Source: Microbacterium sp.
Lineage (GTDB): Bacteria; Actinomycetota; Actinomycetes; Actinomycetales; Microbacteriaceae
NCBI RefSeq assembly: GCF_031180975.1
Contig: NZ_JAPSLI010000007.1
Span: 109,823-173,822 of the forward strand
Reading direction: 5' to 3'
DNA: 64,000 bases
Position 1 is the first letter of the stretch; each line of letters opens with the position of its first letter. The notes beneath the pieces are model-generated. The model saw only the letters and a program-made list of their open reading frames with translations. It was not told the origin of the DNA and ran no database searches. The position numbers and the translations under genes were made by a program. Positions 36,688-46,692 of this stretch are shown one piece after another.

Positions 36688-38204
36688 CACAGCCCCTGCG
36701 CGAGCCGGTAGTACGCCTGGTTCCAGCGCACCTGCTGCTGGAACGCCGGCACCGTGGTGTACTCGTCGATGACGAGCAGCTCGACCTCGGCCATCTCGGC
36801 GAAGTCGCGGAACGCATCCAGGCCGACGGCCGTCGACATCACGGTGTGGTGCGCCGCGCCGGCGGTCAGCCACGCGCCGGCGCTGGTGCGGAAGTCCGGC
36901 GCCGGCTTCCAGACCGCGCGCCCCACCGGCAGCTTCGGCAGGGCGCCGCGCGGCTCGACGTTCTCGACCACGTTCGCGGTGAGACGGAACCGGTCGCGCA
37001 TGTCGGTGAGCGCGACGACCACGCCCGGGCCGGGGTCGGCGGTGAACACCAGCCGCACCGGGTCGTCCTTGCCGCCGATGCCGAGCGGGTGGATCTCCAG
37101 CGTCGGCTTCGCGGTGGTCAGCGACGGCGAGACCTCGAGCATGTGGGCGCCCAGGATCAGTTCGTCGCCCGGGGTCATGTCGTAGGTGTAGTCCTCCATC
37201 AAGCTGGCGCCGCCGGGCAGGCCCGCGCCCATGACGTTCGCGATCCGTACCAGGACGGCGGTCTTCCAGTCCCCCTCGGCGCCGAATCCGTAGCCCTCCG
37301 CCATGAGCCGCTGCACGGCGAGTCCCGGCAGCTGCTTCAGCGCGCCGAGATCCTCGAACGACGTGGTGAAGGCGCCGAAGCCGCCCTCCTCCAGGAACGC
37401 GCGCAGCCCGATCTCGATGGCGGCGCCGTCGCGCAGCGACTGGTGCCGTTCGCCCCCGCGCCGCAGTTCGGGGACGACCTCGTACAGCCCCTCGTACTCG
37501 GCGACGAGCGCCTCGATGTCGGACTCGGATGCCGCGGCGACGGCATCCGCCAGCTCGTTCACGCCCCACGTGTTGACCTGCACTCCGAATCGCAGCTCGG
37601 CCTCGGTCTTGTCGCCCTCGGTGACCGCGACGAAGCGCATGTTGTCGCCGAAGCGGGCAAGCTTCAGAGTGCGGGCGGCGGCGAGCCCGGCCGCGGCGCG
37701 CTGCCAGACGCCCAGTTCGCGCTGCACCCGCTCGTCGCCCGCGTGCCCGACGATGGTCTTGCGGGGCACGCCGAGGCGGGTCTGGATGTAGCCGAACTCG
37801 CGGTCGCCGTGCGCAGCCTGGTTCAGGTTCATGAAGTCGAAGTCGATGTCGGCCCACGGCAGCTCGACGTTCGCTTGGGTGTGCAGGTGCGCGAGCGGCT
37901 TCTGCAGGGCGTCGAGGCCCGCGATCCACATCTTCGCGGGGCTGAACGTGTGCATCCAGGCGATGAGGCCGATGACGTTCTCAGCGGCGTTCGCCTCGAG
38001 CGCGATGCGCTTGATGGCCGCGGAGTCGGTGAGCACCGGCTTCCAGACGATGCGCACCGGCACATCAGGCGCGCCGTCGAGGGTCTGCGCGATCTCGCGG
38101 GACTGCTCGGCGACCTGGGCGAGCGTCTCGGGCCCGTACAGGTGCTGGCTGCCGGTGAGGAACCAGACCTCATAGTGGTCGAGGGCGGTGGTGAGCTTCG
38201 GCAT
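36687..38204 (-). CDS. araA: L-arabinose isomerase
   Basis: 505 residues, the normal length. [23 protein letters not shown] is the family start; [13 protein letters not shown], then [17 protein letters not shown] and the metal-binding His/Glu segments (ALVEVSPSL-like [22 protein letters not shown]) follow. It turns L-arabinose into L-ribulose in the cytosol with manganese. GAAGGAAA precedes the ATG. It lies between araB and the epimerase in one operon. Confidence 0.97.
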   Translation of the reverse strand: MPKLTTALDHYEVWFLTGSQHLYGPETLAQVAEQSREIAQTLDGAPDVPVRIVWKPVLTDSAAIKRIALEANAAENVIGLIAWMHTFSPAKMWIAGLDALQKPLAHLHTQANVELPWADIDFDFMNLNQAAHGDREFGYIQTRLGVPRKTIVGHAGDERVQRELGVWQRAAAGLAAARTLKLARFGDNMRFVAVTEGDKTEAELRFGVQVNTWGVNELADAVAAASESDIEALVAEYEGLYEVVPELRRGGERHQSLRDGAAIEIGLRAFLEEGGFGAFTTSFEDLGALKQLPGLAVQRLMAEGYGFGAEGDWKTAVLVRIANVMGAGLPGGASLMEDYTYDMTPGDELILGAHMLEVSPSLTTAKPTLEIHPLGIGGKDDPVRLVFTADPGPGVVVALTDMRDRFRLTANVVENVEPRGALPKLPVGRAVWKPAPDFRTSAGAWLTAGAAHHTVMSTAVGLDAFRDFAEMAEVELLVIDEYTTVPAFQQQVRWNQAYYRLAQGL

Positions 38205-38218
38205 GGGTTTCCTTCGTG

Positions 38219-39802
38219 TCAGAGCGAGTCGACGGCGGCGGCCTCGATGGCCAGGGCCGCGCGGTAGCGGTCGAGGTAGGCGGTGAAGCCGGCGACGTCG
38301 GCAGCGTCGGGGCCGATCACGGTCAGGTCCGCATCCGCGAAGACGTGCGCGGCGAGGTACTCGCCAAGAGTGCTGTGCTCGGCATGACGCAGGTAGGAGG
38401 CGAGCACCGCGATGCCCCACGCCCCTCCCTCGGATGCCAGATCACCGACGGCGACCGGGGCACCGAGCGCCCCGGCGAGGAACCGTTGCGCCACCCCGGC
38501 GGTGCGGAACATCCCGCCGTGCGCGAACATGCGCTCCAGCGACACCCCTTCCGCCTCGAGCACCTGCATGCCCAGCGCGAGCGTGCCGAACACGCCGTAC
38601 AGCTGGGCACGCATGAAGTTGGCGAGGGTGAAGTCGCTGTCGGGTGTGCGGGCGAACAGCGGGCGCCCCTCGACCAGCCCGGCGATGGGCTCGCCCGCGA
38701 GGTGGTTGAAGGCGACCAGCCCGCCGGCGTCGGCCTCGCCCGCCAGCGCCTCGCGGAACAGTGCCTCGAAGGCGGCATCCGGCTCGATCGGCCGGCCCGC
38801 TGCCTCGGCGAACCGCACGAACAGGCGCGCCCAGGCGGCCAGCTCGCTGGCACCGTTGTTGCAGTGCACCATTGCGACGGGGTCTCCGGCGGGCGTGGTG
38901 ACCAGGTCGATCTCGTGGTGCACCTCGGCGAGCGGACGCTCGAGCACGACCATCGCGAAGATGCTGGTTCCGGCCGAGACGTTTCCGGTGCGCGGGGCGA
39001 CCGAGTTCGTCGCGACCATGCCGGTGCCGGCGTCGCCTTCGGGTGGGCACAGCGGGATGCCGGGGCGCAGCGCGCCGGTCGGGTCGAGGTACGCGGCGCC
39101 CTCGGCGGTGAGGTCTCCGGCGGAGGCGCCGGCGGGAAGCACCTCGGGGAGCAGGTCCCAGACGGGGGCGGACAGCCGCCCGGCGGCGCGGGATTCGTAA
39201 GCGTGCAGCATCCGCTCGTCGTACCCGCCCGTGGCGGAGTCGATGGGGAACATGCCGGAGGCGTCACCGACGCCCAGCACGTGCCGGCCGGTCAGGCGGC
39301 GGTGCACGTAGCCGGCGAGGGTGGTGACCGAGGCGATCCGTGGGACGTGCTCCTCCCCGTCGAGCACCGCCTGGTGCAGGTGTGCGATCGACCAGCGCAG
39401 CGGGATGTTCACCCCGAGCAGGTCGCTCAACTCGGCAGCGGCAGCACCGGTGGTGGTGTCGCGCCAGGTGCGGAACGGGACGAGCAGCCGCCCGTCGGCG
39501 TCGAACGCCAGGTAGCCGTGCATCATCGCCGAGACGCCGATCGCGCCGAACGTATCGGGGCGGACGCCCCAGCGGTCATGCGAGTCGGCGACGAGGGCGG
39601 CGTACGCGGCTTGAAGGCCGTGCTCCACGGCGTCGAGCGAGTACGTCCAGTGCCCGCCCTCGAGTCGGTTCTCCCAGTCATGGGCGCCGGTCGCGAGGAC
39701 GGTCGTGGCATCCTCGCCGATCAGGCAGGCCTTGATGCGGGTGGAGCCGAGCTCGATGCCGAGCGAGGTGCGACCGGCGAGGATGGCGTCGCGCTCACTC
39801 AT
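38219..39802 (-). CDS. araB: L-ribulokinase, FGGY family
   Basis: 527 residues. The N-terminal ATPase fold starts [19 protein letters not shown]; the sugar loop [19 protein letters not shown] and the FGGY C-terminal lobe ([33 protein letters not shown]) follow. It phosphorylates L-ribulose to the 5-phosphate. It resembles the shorter actinobacterial or xylulokinase-like kinases more than E. coli AraB, but the operon settles the substrate. Its start overlaps the araD stop (ATGA). Confidence 0.92.
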   Translation of the reverse strand: MSERDAILAGRTSLGIELGSTRIKACLIGEDATTVLATGAHDWENRLEGGHWTYSLDAVEHGLQAAYAALVADSHDRWGVRPDTFGAIGVSAMMHGYLAFDADGRLLVPFRTWRDTTTGAAAAELSDLLGVNIPLRWSIAHLHQAVLDGEEHVPRIASVTTLAGYVHRRLTGRHVLGVGDASGMFPIDSATGGYDERMLHAYESRAAGRLSAPVWDLLPEVLPAGASAGDLTAEGAAYLDPTGALRPGIPLCPPEGDAGTGMVATNSVAPRTGNVSAGTSIFAMVVLERPLAEVHHEIDLVTTPAGDPVAMVHCNNGASELAAWARLFVRFAEAAGRPIEPDAAFEALFREALAGEADAGGLVAFNHLAGEPIAGLVEGRPLFARTPDSDFTLANFMRAQLYGVFGTLALGMQVLEAEGVSLERMFAHGGMFRTAGVAQRFLAGALGAPVAVGDLASEGGAWGIAVLASYLRHAEHSTLGEYLAAHVFADADLTVIGPDAADVAGFTAYLDRYRAALAIEAAAVDSL

Positions 39803-40518
39803 CGGCGGGCGTCCTCGGTCTGGCCGTACACATTCTGGTACCGGTCATACAGGCGGTCGATCGCGTCCTGCGGGATCGGGATGAGCGGGCCGGCCTCGCG
39901 GGCGTGATGCACCGTGCGGGCGACGTCCTCCACCATGACGGCGGCCTTCACGGCATCCTTCGCGTCGACCCCGATCGTGAACGGGCCGTGGTTCTGCATC
40001 AGCACGGCGCGACTGCGGTGACCGCGCAGCGTCTCGACGATGCCGCGGCCGATCGAGTCGTCGCCGATGATCGCGAACGGGCCGACCGGGATCGGGCCGC
40101 CGAACTCGTCCGCCATCGCGGTGATGACGCACGGGATCTCCTCGCCGCGCGCCGCCCACGCGACGGCGTAGGTGGAGTGCGTGTGCACGACGCCGCCGAC
40201 GTCGGGCATGTGCCGGTAGACGTACGCGTGCGCGGCGGTGTCGCTGGACGGGCTGCGGTCGCTGCCCGGCGTGCCGGGGATCACGTTGCCTTCGAGGTCG
40301 CAGAGGATCATGTTCTCCGGTGCGAGGTCGTCGTACGAGACGCCCGAGGGCTTGATCACGAACAGGTCGGCGCCGGGGACCCGGCCCGAGACGTTGCCGC
40401 CGGTCCAGACGACCAGCCCGTACCGGACCAGTTCGCCGTGCAGGTGGGCGACGTCGGCGCGGACGGCGGCGATGGCCCTCTCGACATCGACGGAGAAGGT
40501 GGTGGCTTCGGCGCTCAC
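39799..40518 (-). CDS. araD: L-ribulose-5-phosphate 4-epimerase
   Basis: 239 residues of the class II aldolase/epimerase family. VWTGGNVSGR and FVIKPSGVSYDDL bind phosphate; VVHTHSTYAVAWAARG carries zinc histidines, and VLMQNHGPFTIG the third. The product is D-xylulose 5-phosphate for the pentose phosphate pathway. The start is taken as GTG 40518, with GAGGT eight bases upstream; a longer frame from 40548 would run into the operator. First gene of the araDBA-epimerase operon. Confidence 0.93.
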   Translation of the reverse strand: MSAEATTFSVDVERAIAAVRADVAHLHGELVRYGLVVWTGGNVSGRVPGADLFVIKPSGVSYDDLAPENMILCDLEGNVIPGTPGSDRSPSSDTAAHAYVYRHMPDVGGVVHTHSTYAVAWAARGEEIPCVITAMADEFGGPIPVGPFAIIGDDSIGRGIVETLRGHRSRAVLMQNHGPFTIGVDAKDAVKAAVMVEDVARTVHHAREAGPLIPIPQDAIDRLYDRYQNVYGQTEDARR

Positions 40519-40535
40519 GGATACCTCACATCGTC

Positions 40536-40562
40536 TGTGACCGGTCACTGTGACCGGTCACA
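40536..40562 (-). promoter_or_regulatory. Tandem LacI-type operator of araDBA
   Basis: Two perfect 12-bp palindromes GTGACCGGTCAC (40537-40548 and 40550-40561) separated by one T. The whole block is palindromic but for the centre base. It lies 18 bp upstream of the araD start and directly downstream of the -10 box, where a repressor would block transcription. The adjacent LacI gene (AraR-like) is the likely binder. Confidence 0.8.
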
Positions 40563-40564
40563 GA

Positions 40565-40594
40565 AGTGTGACACGGCGCGGGAACCCGCGTCAA
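40565..40594 (-). promoter_or_regulatory. Promoter of araDBA
   Basis: On the minus strand TTGACG, 18 bases, CACACT. The -10 box is weak at its first base, the -35 good. The tandem operator begins three bases after the -10 box, covering the expected transcription start. Confidence 0.55.
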
Positions 40595-40648
40595 GCACGG
40601 GTGGCGAAGCTGGGCGAGCGGGTCGGCCGCGCTGCGTGGCGGGATGGG

Positions 40649-41659
40649 TCAGAGCGGCGGGGCGACCGAGTCGCGTTCGACCAGCCGGGGCGCGACCGGC
40701 GCGAGATCGGATGCCGTGGCGTCGCCCTCCCCGACCAGTGCGGCGACCGCGCGGCGGGCGAGTTCAGTGAAGTCCTGGCGCACCGTGGTGAGCTTCGGCC
40801 AGTAGTACGCGGCGTCCGGCACGTCGTCGAAGCCGACGACGCTGAGGTCGCGGGGCACGGACAACCCCGCCTCGTGGAGTCCGCCGAGCAGGCCGAGCGC
40901 CATCTGGTCGTTCGCCGCGAACACCGCGGTGACGCCCGAGGACCGGACCGCCTCGACTGCCGCGTACCCCGACCCGGCGGACCAGTCCCCCGCGATCACC
41001 GGGCCGGGCGGCAGGCCCCGCGCCGCCAGCTCTGCGGCGTAACCGTCGGCGCGCGACTCGGCCTCCAGCCAGTCGGACGGACCCGCAAGATGGGCGATAC
41101 GGGTGTGTCCGGCATCCGCCAGCACCGCCACGGCCAGCCGGGCTCCCGCCACCTGGTCGACCGAGAGGCCGCGCGCGCCCCGGCCGGAGGAGTGCAGCGT
41201 CACGACGGGCACCCCGATGCGCATCTCATCGAGCGCGTCGAGCGTGCGCGCATGCGGGGCGACGACCACGATGCCCTCGACGCCCTGGGCGATCAGGTGA
41301 TCGACGGCCGACACGACCCCCGCCGCGTCGCCGGCATCGGCGAAGGCGGCGCTCACCCAGTACCCCGCGTCGCGCGCGGATGCCTCGATCGCGGCGATGC
41401 TGCGCGACGGACCGTAGAGCAGGGCGTCGGATGCCAGCACGCCGAGGGTCCGCGATCGCCGCGTGCCCAGGGCGCGGGCGGCGTTGTTCATCCGGTATCC
41501 GAGCTCGTCCATCGCGCGCAGCACGCGGTCCTTGGTCTCGTCGGCCACATCGGGGTGCGCGTTGAGCACGCGCGACACGGTCTGCCGCGAGACGCCGGCG
41601 CGCGCGGCCACGTCCCGCACGCCGATCGCGCGCGCCCTACTCTCCGCTGCTGCACTCAT
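40649..41659 (-). CDS. LacI-type repressor, probable AraR
   Basis: 336 residues. The helix-turn-helix is VRDVAARAGVSRQTVSRVLN (residues 13-32), followed by the hinge LGYRMNNAARALGTRRSRTLG and a periplasmic-binding-protein-like sugar domain with AVFAANDQMALGLL and SVVGFDDVPDAAYYWPKLTTV. It lies directly upstream of the araDBA operon and its tandem GTGACCGGTCAC operator, so L-arabinose or a derivative is the likely inducer. ATG 41659 is supported by a TACACT box seven bases before it; the reading frame extends further into palindrome copy B, which is not coding. Confidence 0.88.
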   Translation of the reverse strand: MSAAAESRARAIGVRDVAARAGVSRQTVSRVLNAHPDVADETKDRVLRAMDELGYRMNNAARALGTRRSRTLGVLASDALLYGPSRSIAAIEASARDAGYWVSAAFADAGDAAGVVSAVDHLIAQGVEGIVVVAPHARTLDALDEMRIGVPVVTLHSSGRGARGLSVDQVAGARLAVAVLADAGHTRIAHLAGPSDWLEAESRADGYAAELAARGLPPGPVIAGDWSAGSGYAAVEAVRSSGVTAVFAANDQMALGLLGGLHEAGLSVPRDLSVVGFDDVPDAAYYWPKLTTVRQDFTELARRAVAALVGEGDATASDLAPVAPRLVERDSVAPPL

Positions 41660-41733
41660 CGTCCCGAGTGTAGGCCCCGCGTCGGGACCGGTCACACCCC
41701 GTCCCCACGACCGCCAGTACGCCCCCGCCCCGC

Positions 41734-41798
41734 GAGACTTATCTTTCAGCGTGAGACAGCACGCCACACGTCATGTCTCACGCTGAAAGATAAGTCTC
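41734..41798. repeat. 65-nt palindrome, copy B
   Basis: A perfect 25-bp stem: arms begin GAGACTTATCTTTCAGCGTG and are fully complementary, around a 15-nt loop starting GCACGCCA. It lies 48 bases beyond the stop of the second LacI gene and upstream of the araR promoter. Confidence 0.9.
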
Positions 41799-41846
41799 AC
41801 CGCCGAAGCCTCACCCGGGCACCGTGGGCGCCATGTCCGCCCGGCC

Positions 41847-42869
41847 TCAGCGCAGGGCGGGGCGGGTGCTCGCGCGCACGATGAGCTCGGGCACGCGCGG
41901 CTCGGGGGCGATCGGGGTGTCCTCATCGGTGATCTGCGCGAGCACAGCGGCCATCGCCTCCTGCCCGAGCGCCGTGAAGTCCTGGCGCACGCTGGTCAGC
42001 GGCGGCGAGAAGTGCGCGGCGTCCGGCACATCGTCGAAGCCGACCACGCTGAGATCATCCGGCACGCGCAGCCCCGCCTCCTGCACCGCGTGCAGCAGGC
42101 CGAGCGCCATCTGGTCGTTACTCGCGAAGACGGCATCCGGGGTCCCCTCGGCGAGCAGCCTTCGGCCGATCTCATAGCCGGAGGTCGAGGTCCAATCGCC
42201 GCGCAGCGGCTCGGCGGGGTGCCATCCGGCATCCCGCAACGCGTCCCGCCAGCCGCGCAGCCGCTCTTCCGCGTCCATCGAACCCACCGGTCCGGCGATG
42301 TGCCGGATGTCGCGGTGCCCGAGCTCCTGCAGGTGCGCGACCGCCCTGCGCGCTCCCGCGTACTGGTCGAGCGTGACCCGAACTCCACGCCCGCGCGCCT
42401 CGGAGGCGATGGCGATGAAGGGGATGCCGAGATCCCAGTCTGCGAACGCGTCCAGCGCCCCCCGTTCGGACGCGAGCAGGACGATGGCCTCGACGCTCTG
42501 CCGGATCAGCATCTCGGCGGCGGATCGCAGCGTCGCCCCCTCCACGTCGGCTGGGTTGGCCGACACCACCGCGTAGCCGGCGGCACGAGCCGAGCGGTTG
42601 AAGCTCAGCACGATGCTCGACGGGCCCCAGTCGGGCAGGCCGGTCGCGACGAGGCCGATGGTGCGCGATCGCCTGGTGACCAGCGCGCGGGCGGCCTGCG
42701 AGGGGACGTAGTTCAGCTGCCGGATCGCCTGCTCGACCCGCTCCTTGGTGGCCGCGCGCACATTCGGCAGGTCGTTCAGCACCCGGGAGACGGTCTGGTG
42801 GGACACGCCGGCGAGGCGCGCGACGTCGAAGATCGTCGCGACGCGCCCGTGGTCGTCCGCGCTCAGCAC
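41847..42869 (-). CDS. LacI-type repressor of the ytf importer operon
   Basis: 340 residues. Helix-turn-helix [20 protein letters not shown], hinge LNYVPSQAARALVTRRSRTIG, then a sugar-binding domain with AVFASNDQMALGLL and SVVGFDDVPDAAHFSPPLTSV. It is closely similar to the AraR-like protein next door, so the two are paralogues. The start is set at GTG 42869: GATAAT at 42915-42920 is a good -10 box, which rules out the longer frame from 42914, and GGGGAG lies nine bases before the GTG. The GTGAGCGCTCAC-type operators at 47760 are the probable target. Confidence 0.85.
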   Translation of the reverse strand: MLSADDHGRVATIFDVARLAGVSHQTVSRVLNDLPNVRAATKERVEQAIRQLNYVPSQAARALVTRRSRTIGLVATGLPDWGPSSIVLSFNRSARAAGYAVVSANPADVEGATLRSAAEMLIRQSVEAIVLLASERGALDAFADWDLGIPFIAIASEARGRGVRVTLDQYAGARRAVAHLQELGHRDIRHIAGPVGSMDAEERLRGWRDALRDAGWHPAEPLRGDWTSTSGYEIGRRLLAEGTPDAVFASNDQMALGLLHAVQEAGLRVPDDLSVVGFDDVPDAAHFSPPLTSVRQDFTALGQEAMAAVLAQITDEDTPIAPEPRVPELIVRASTRPALR

Positions 42870-42948
42870 CGCCGCCTGCTCCCCTCGGGCGCGATCGGGC
42901 GCGCGCCTGAACACATTATCCCGGCGCGCGTCCGCACTCCCCCGCTGA

Positions 42949-44001
42949 TCACGCGCGACGGATCGTCAGCACGCGCTGCAGCCCGATGAACGCCAGCAGC
43001 AGACCTCCGATGAAGATCTTCGTCCACCACGACGAGAGCGTCCCCTCGAAGGTGATGATCGTCTGGATGATGCCGAGCACGAGCACGCCCAGCACCGAGC
43101 CGAGCACGAACCCGTAGCCGCCGGTGAGCAGGGTGCCGCCGATGACCACAGCCGCGATGGCGTCCAGCTCGGTGCCCACCGCGGTCAGGGGGTAGCCCGA
43201 GAGCGTGTAGAACGAGAACAGGATGCCGGAGATGCCCGAGCACAGGCCGCTGATCGCGTACACCAGCACCTTGGTGCGCGCGACGGGAAGCCCCATCAGC
43301 CGCGCGCTGTGCTCGCCGCCACCGAGACCGTAGACGGTGCGTCCGAAGCGCGTCCGATGCAGCATCCACACCGCCGCGGACACGACGAGCAGCGCGATGA
43401 CCACGCTCCAGGTGATCGACATTCCGCCGCCGAGCGGGATGCGCGACACGGCGAGCGCGATGAACGTCGGGTCGGAGATCGAGATCGAGTTCTGGCTGAT
43501 GACGTAGCAGAGGCCGCGCGCGAGGAACATCGCCGCCAGCGTCGCGATGAACGGCTGCACCTGGAAGACGTGGATCATCAGCCCGACGAGCAGACCCAGC
43601 ACCGTCGTCGACACCAGCACGAGCGGGATGACCGCCCCGGCCGGCACACCGCTCTGCAGCAGACTCGCCACCATCATGGTGGACAGCGCCACCACCGCGC
43701 CGACCGAGAGGTCGATGCCGCCGGTGAGGATCACGAACGTCATCCCGACGGCCAGCACGATGAGGTATGCGTTGTCGACGAGCAGGTTGAGGACCACCTG
43801 CCCGCTCAGGAAACCCGGATACCGCAGTCCGCCGGCGACGAGGACGGCGACGAACAGGATGCCGGTCACGAGGACGGGTCCGTATTTCGGGCTGGTGAAG
43901 GCGCCGCGCAGGCGGTGCGCGAGCCCGGGCCGGGTGGACGTCTGGACCACCTCGTCGGCGCTCGTGCCGCTGTCGCTGATGGTGCGTTCGATGGTGCTCA
44001 T
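42949..44001 (-). CDS. yjfF: Sugar ABC transporter permease, YjfF type
   Basis: 350 residues, eight to ten membrane helices, of the ribose/galactose (CUT2) permease family. MTFVILTGGIDLSVGAVVAL is the family motif, and VVIGGTLLTGGYGFVLGSVLGV the late one. The N-terminal 30 residues are cytosolic. It pairs with the preceding YtfT-type permease; its start overlaps that gene's stop (ATGA). In E. coli the complex imports furanose sugars. Beside araDBA it probably brings in L-arabinose or arabinofuranose. Confidence 0.9.
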   Translation of the reverse strand: MSTIERTISDSGTSADEVVQTSTRPGLAHRLRGAFTSPKYGPVLVTGILFVAVLVAGGLRYPGFLSGQVVLNLLVDNAYLIVLAVGMTFVILTGGIDLSVGAVVALSTMMVASLLQSGVPAGAVIPLVLVSTTVLGLLVGLMIHVFQVQPFIATLAAMFLARGLCYVISQNSISISDPTFIALAVSRIPLGGGMSITWSVVIALLVVSAAVWMLHRTRFGRTVYGLGGGEHSARLMGLPVARTKVLVYAISGLCSGISGILFSFYTLSGYPLTAVGTELDAIAAVVIGGTLLTGGYGFVLGSVLGVLVLGIIQTIITFEGTLSSWWTKIFIGGLLLAFIGLQRVLTIRRA

Positions 44002-45044
44002 ACCGCCACCGCATCCTTTCCTGCTCGAAGAGCGAGCCTGCGCCGGAACGACCGCAGCGCGTCGCTGGTCGTGGGCGACTGCAGCAGGCACACCAGCGTC
44101 ACGACCGCGGCCTTGAAGACCATCGTCACGATCGGCGGGATGCCGACCGTGTACACCGTGGTGACGAGGGTCTGGATCACCAGCGCACCCACGACGGTCC
44201 CGGTGAGGGAGTAGCGCCCGCCCGCGAGCGACGTGCCGCCGATCACGACCGCCAGGATCGCGTCCAACTCGATGAACAGGGCCGCGTTGTTGGCATCCGC
44301 CGCCATCGTGTTGGCGGTGAGGATGAGCCCAGCGGCCGCGGCGCACAGCGCCGCGAACGTGTAGACCAGGAACAGCAGGGCGCGTGCGCGCACGCCGGCC
44401 TGGCGGGAGGCCTCCGGGTTGATGCCGACCGCCTCGATCAGCATCCCGAGCGCGGTGCGCCGGGTCAGCACACCGGCGAGCAGCACCACGAAGGCGGCGA
44501 TGTACACCGCGATCGGCACGCCGAACAGGAAGCCGGCGCCGAGCGCTTTGAACGGCGGACTGTTCACCGTGAGGATCTGCCCCTCGGTGATCAGCATGGC
44601 CGCTCCACGGCCCGCGGTCATCAGGATGAGCGTCGCGATGATGGGTTGGATGCCGATCACCGAGACCAGCAAGCCGTTCCACAGTCCCAGCACGAACGCG
44701 ATGCCCATCGCGGTGGCGATGGCGATCGCGACCACGCCGGGGTTGCCCGGCTCGGCCGAGCCGAGAAGGATGCTGCAGGCCACGGCTCCCGCGATGGCGG
44801 CGACCGCTCCGACCGACAGGTCGATGCCGCGGGTGGCGATGACCAGTGTCATGCCGATCGCGACGATCAGGGTCGGCGCGCCGTTGCGGAGGATGTCGAT
44901 GAGGCTGCCGTAGAGGTTGCCATCTCGCAGCGAGATCGCGAAGAACCCGGGGAACGCGATGACGTTGATCAGGAACAGGACGGCGAGCATCACCAGCGGC
45001 CAGAACAGCCGGCTCGCGAAGGTGCGTGCGAGCAGTGCGTTCAT
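43998..45044 (-). CDS. ytfT: Sugar ABC transporter permease, YtfT type
   Basis: 348 residues of the same CUT2 permease family: IGMTLVIATRGIDLSVGAVAAI near residue 70, LGLWNGLLVSVIGIQPIIATL in the middle, and AVVIGGTSLAGGRYSLTGTVVG towards the end. Two different permeases in one operon are characteristic of the ytfQRT-yjfF system and distinguish it from ribose importers with one. Overlaps by 4 bp with both neighbours. Confidence 0.9.
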   Translation of the reverse strand: MNALLARTFASRLFWPLVMLAVLFLINVIAFPGFFAISLRDGNLYGSLIDILRNGAPTLIVAIGMTLVIATRGIDLSVGAVAAIAGAVACSILLGSAEPGNPGVVAIAIATAMGIAFVLGLWNGLLVSVIGIQPIIATLILMTAGRGAAMLITEGQILTVNSPPFKALGAGFLFGVPIAVYIAAFVVLLAGVLTRRTALGMLIEAVGINPEASRQAGVRARALLFLVYTFAALCAAAAGLILTANTMAADANNAALFIELDAILAVVIGGTSLAGGRYSLTGTVVGALVIQTLVTTVYTVGIPPIVTMVFKAAVVTLVCLLQSPTTSDALRSFRRRLALRAGKDAVAV

Positions 45045-46615
45045 GCGGTCTCCTCCAGGTCTTCCTCTGCGTCGCCGTCGGCGATGAGGGCGAGCAGGCT
45101 GTCGATGGTCAGGGCGTCGTTGTCGAGATCGGCGATCATGCGCCGGTCGCGCATCACGACGATCCGGTGGCTGAGGCGCAGCACCTCTTCGAGCTCGCCG
45201 CTGATGAACACCACGCTCATGCCGTTCTCGGCCAGGCTGATGACGAGCTTCTGGATCTCCGCCTTCGCCCCGATGTCGATGCCGCGCGTCGGCTCGTCGA
45301 GGATGAGCAGGCGGGGTGCGACCGCCAGCCAGCGGGCCAGCAGCACCTTCTGCTGGTTTCCGCCGGAGAGGTTGCGCACGATGGCATCGGGGTTGGCGGG
45401 GCGGATGTGCAGCGCCTCGATGTAGCTTTGCGCGAGCTCCTCGGCGCGCTTGCGCGGGATCGGGCGGAACCAGCCCCGGTCCGCCTGGAGCGCCAGGATG
45501 ATGTTGTCCCGCACCGACAGTTCATCGACGATGCCCTCGGTGCGGCGGTTCTCGCTCGAGAAGGCGATGCGGTGCGCGAGCGCCTGCCGCGGGGTGCGCA
45601 GCCGCACCGGGTCGCCGCGCAGCTCGAGGCGGCCGGCGTCCGAGCGGTCGATGCCGCCGAGCAGACGGGCCACCTCGGTGCGACCAGAGCCGAGCAGGCC
45701 CGCGAACCCGACCACCTCGCCCTCTGCGATGGTGAGGTCGACCGGGGCGACGGAGCCCTTGCGTCCGAGTTCCCTGGTGCGCAGGAACGGGGTGCCACCG
45801 GCATCCGCCCCCTCGTTCTCGCGCACGCGCTGCTCGAGCTCCTCCAGGGTGCCGACCTCCTTACCGATCATCTTCTGCACCAGCTCGATGCGCAGCAGAT
45901 CGGGCGTGAGGTACTCGCCGATCAGCGTGCCGTTTCGCAGCACCGTGAGCCGGTCGGCGATCTCGTACACCTGGTCGAGGAAGTGTGACACGAACAGGAT
46001 CGCGACGCCCGACTCCTTCAGGCTGCGGATGATGCGGAACAGTTCTGCGACCTCGTCGTTGTCCAGGCTCGAGGTGGGCTCGTCGAGGATCAGCACCTTC
46101 GCGTCGATGTGGATGGCGCGGGCGATGGAGACCAACTGCTGGATCGCGAGGGAGTGCGTGCCGAGCATGGAATCCGGGTCGATGTCGAGGCCGAGGCGGG
46201 CGAGCACCTCACGGCTGCGTGCCCGCATCGCGCGCTTGTCGATCGCCCCCCATCGGCGCGGTTCACGACCCAGCATGATGTTCTCGGCGACGGTCAGGTT
46301 GGGCAGGAGGTTGACCTCCTGATAGACCGTGCTGATCCCGGCATCCTGCGCCTGCGCGGTGCCATGGAACGACACCGGCGTCCCGGCGAACAGGATGGTG
46401 CCGGAATCGGCCTGATAGACGCCCGTCAGGGCCTTGATGAGGGTGGACTTCCCCGCGCCGTTCTCCCCCATCAGCGAGTGCACCTCGCCGGCGAACATCC
46501 GGAAGGACACCTCGTCCAGCGCCTTGATGCCGGGGAACGAGATCGAGATCCGCTGGACCTCGACGATCGGCTCCGGGTGCGCGGGTGGGGCGGGTGGTCT
46601 GCTCGGTTCGGTCAT
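45041..46615 (-). CDS. ytfR: Sugar ABC transporter ATP-binding protein, YtfR type
   Basis: 524 residues holding two ABC modules. The first has a full Walker A (GENGAGKSTLIKALTG) and LILDEPTSSLDNDEV; the second has the degenerate Walker A GLLGSGRTEVARLL usual for CUT2 ATPases, but an intact LSGGNQQKVLLARWL signature and LILDEPTRGIDIGAK. It powers the YtfT/YjfF permeases on the cytosolic face. The start follows weak GAGAAG, 77 bp after the binding-protein gene, and a hairpin lies in that gap. Confidence 0.93.
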   Translation of the reverse strand: MTEPSRPPAPPAHPEPIVEVQRISISFPGIKALDEVSFRMFAGEVHSLMGENGAGKSTLIKALTGVYQADSGTILFAGTPVSFHGTAQAQDAGISTVYQEVNLLPNLTVAENIMLGREPRRWGAIDKRAMRARSREVLARLGLDIDPDSMLGTHSLAIQQLVSIARAIHIDAKVLILDEPTSSLDNDEVAELFRIIRSLKESGVAILFVSHFLDQVYEIADRLTVLRNGTLIGEYLTPDLLRIELVQKMIGKEVGTLEELEQRVRENEGADAGGTPFLRTRELGRKGSVAPVDLTIAEGEVVGFAGLLGSGRTEVARLLGGIDRSDAGRLELRGDPVRLRTPRQALAHRIAFSSENRRTEGIVDELSVRDNIILALQADRGWFRPIPRKRAEELAQSYIEALHIRPANPDAIVRNLSGGNQQKVLLARWLAVAPRLLILDEPTRGIDIGAKAEIQKLVISLAENGMSVVFISGELEEVLRLSHRIVVMRDRRMIADLDNDALTIDSLLALIADGDAEEDLEETA

Positions 46616-46640
46616 CCTGCTTCTCCGTCGAAGGGGTGAG

Positions 46641-46667
46641 TCCGGGGGCGGCGTTCCCGCCCCCGGA
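46641..46667 (-). terminator. Intra-operon hairpin between ytfQ and ytfR
   Basis: An 11-bp stem, TCCGGGGGCGG with CCGCCCCCGGA, and a 5-nt loop, 25 bases behind the binding-protein stop. Like the malE-malF spacer it could stabilise or partly terminate the mRNA so that more binding protein than permease is made. Confidence 0.6.
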
Positions 46668-46692
46668 GGGGTGCGCTGTGCTGAGGCGGCGC

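Noticed and set aside
41660..41767. N-terminal extension of the AraR-like protein
   Set aside because: The extra codons come from palindrome copy B and the promoter; a -10 box lies seven bases before ATG 41659 and the helix-turn-helix starts normally after it.
42870..42914. Longer start of the second LacI protein
   Set aside because: A GATAAT -10 box directly abuts the upstream GTG, which could not then be transcribed; GTG 42869 has a ribosome site.
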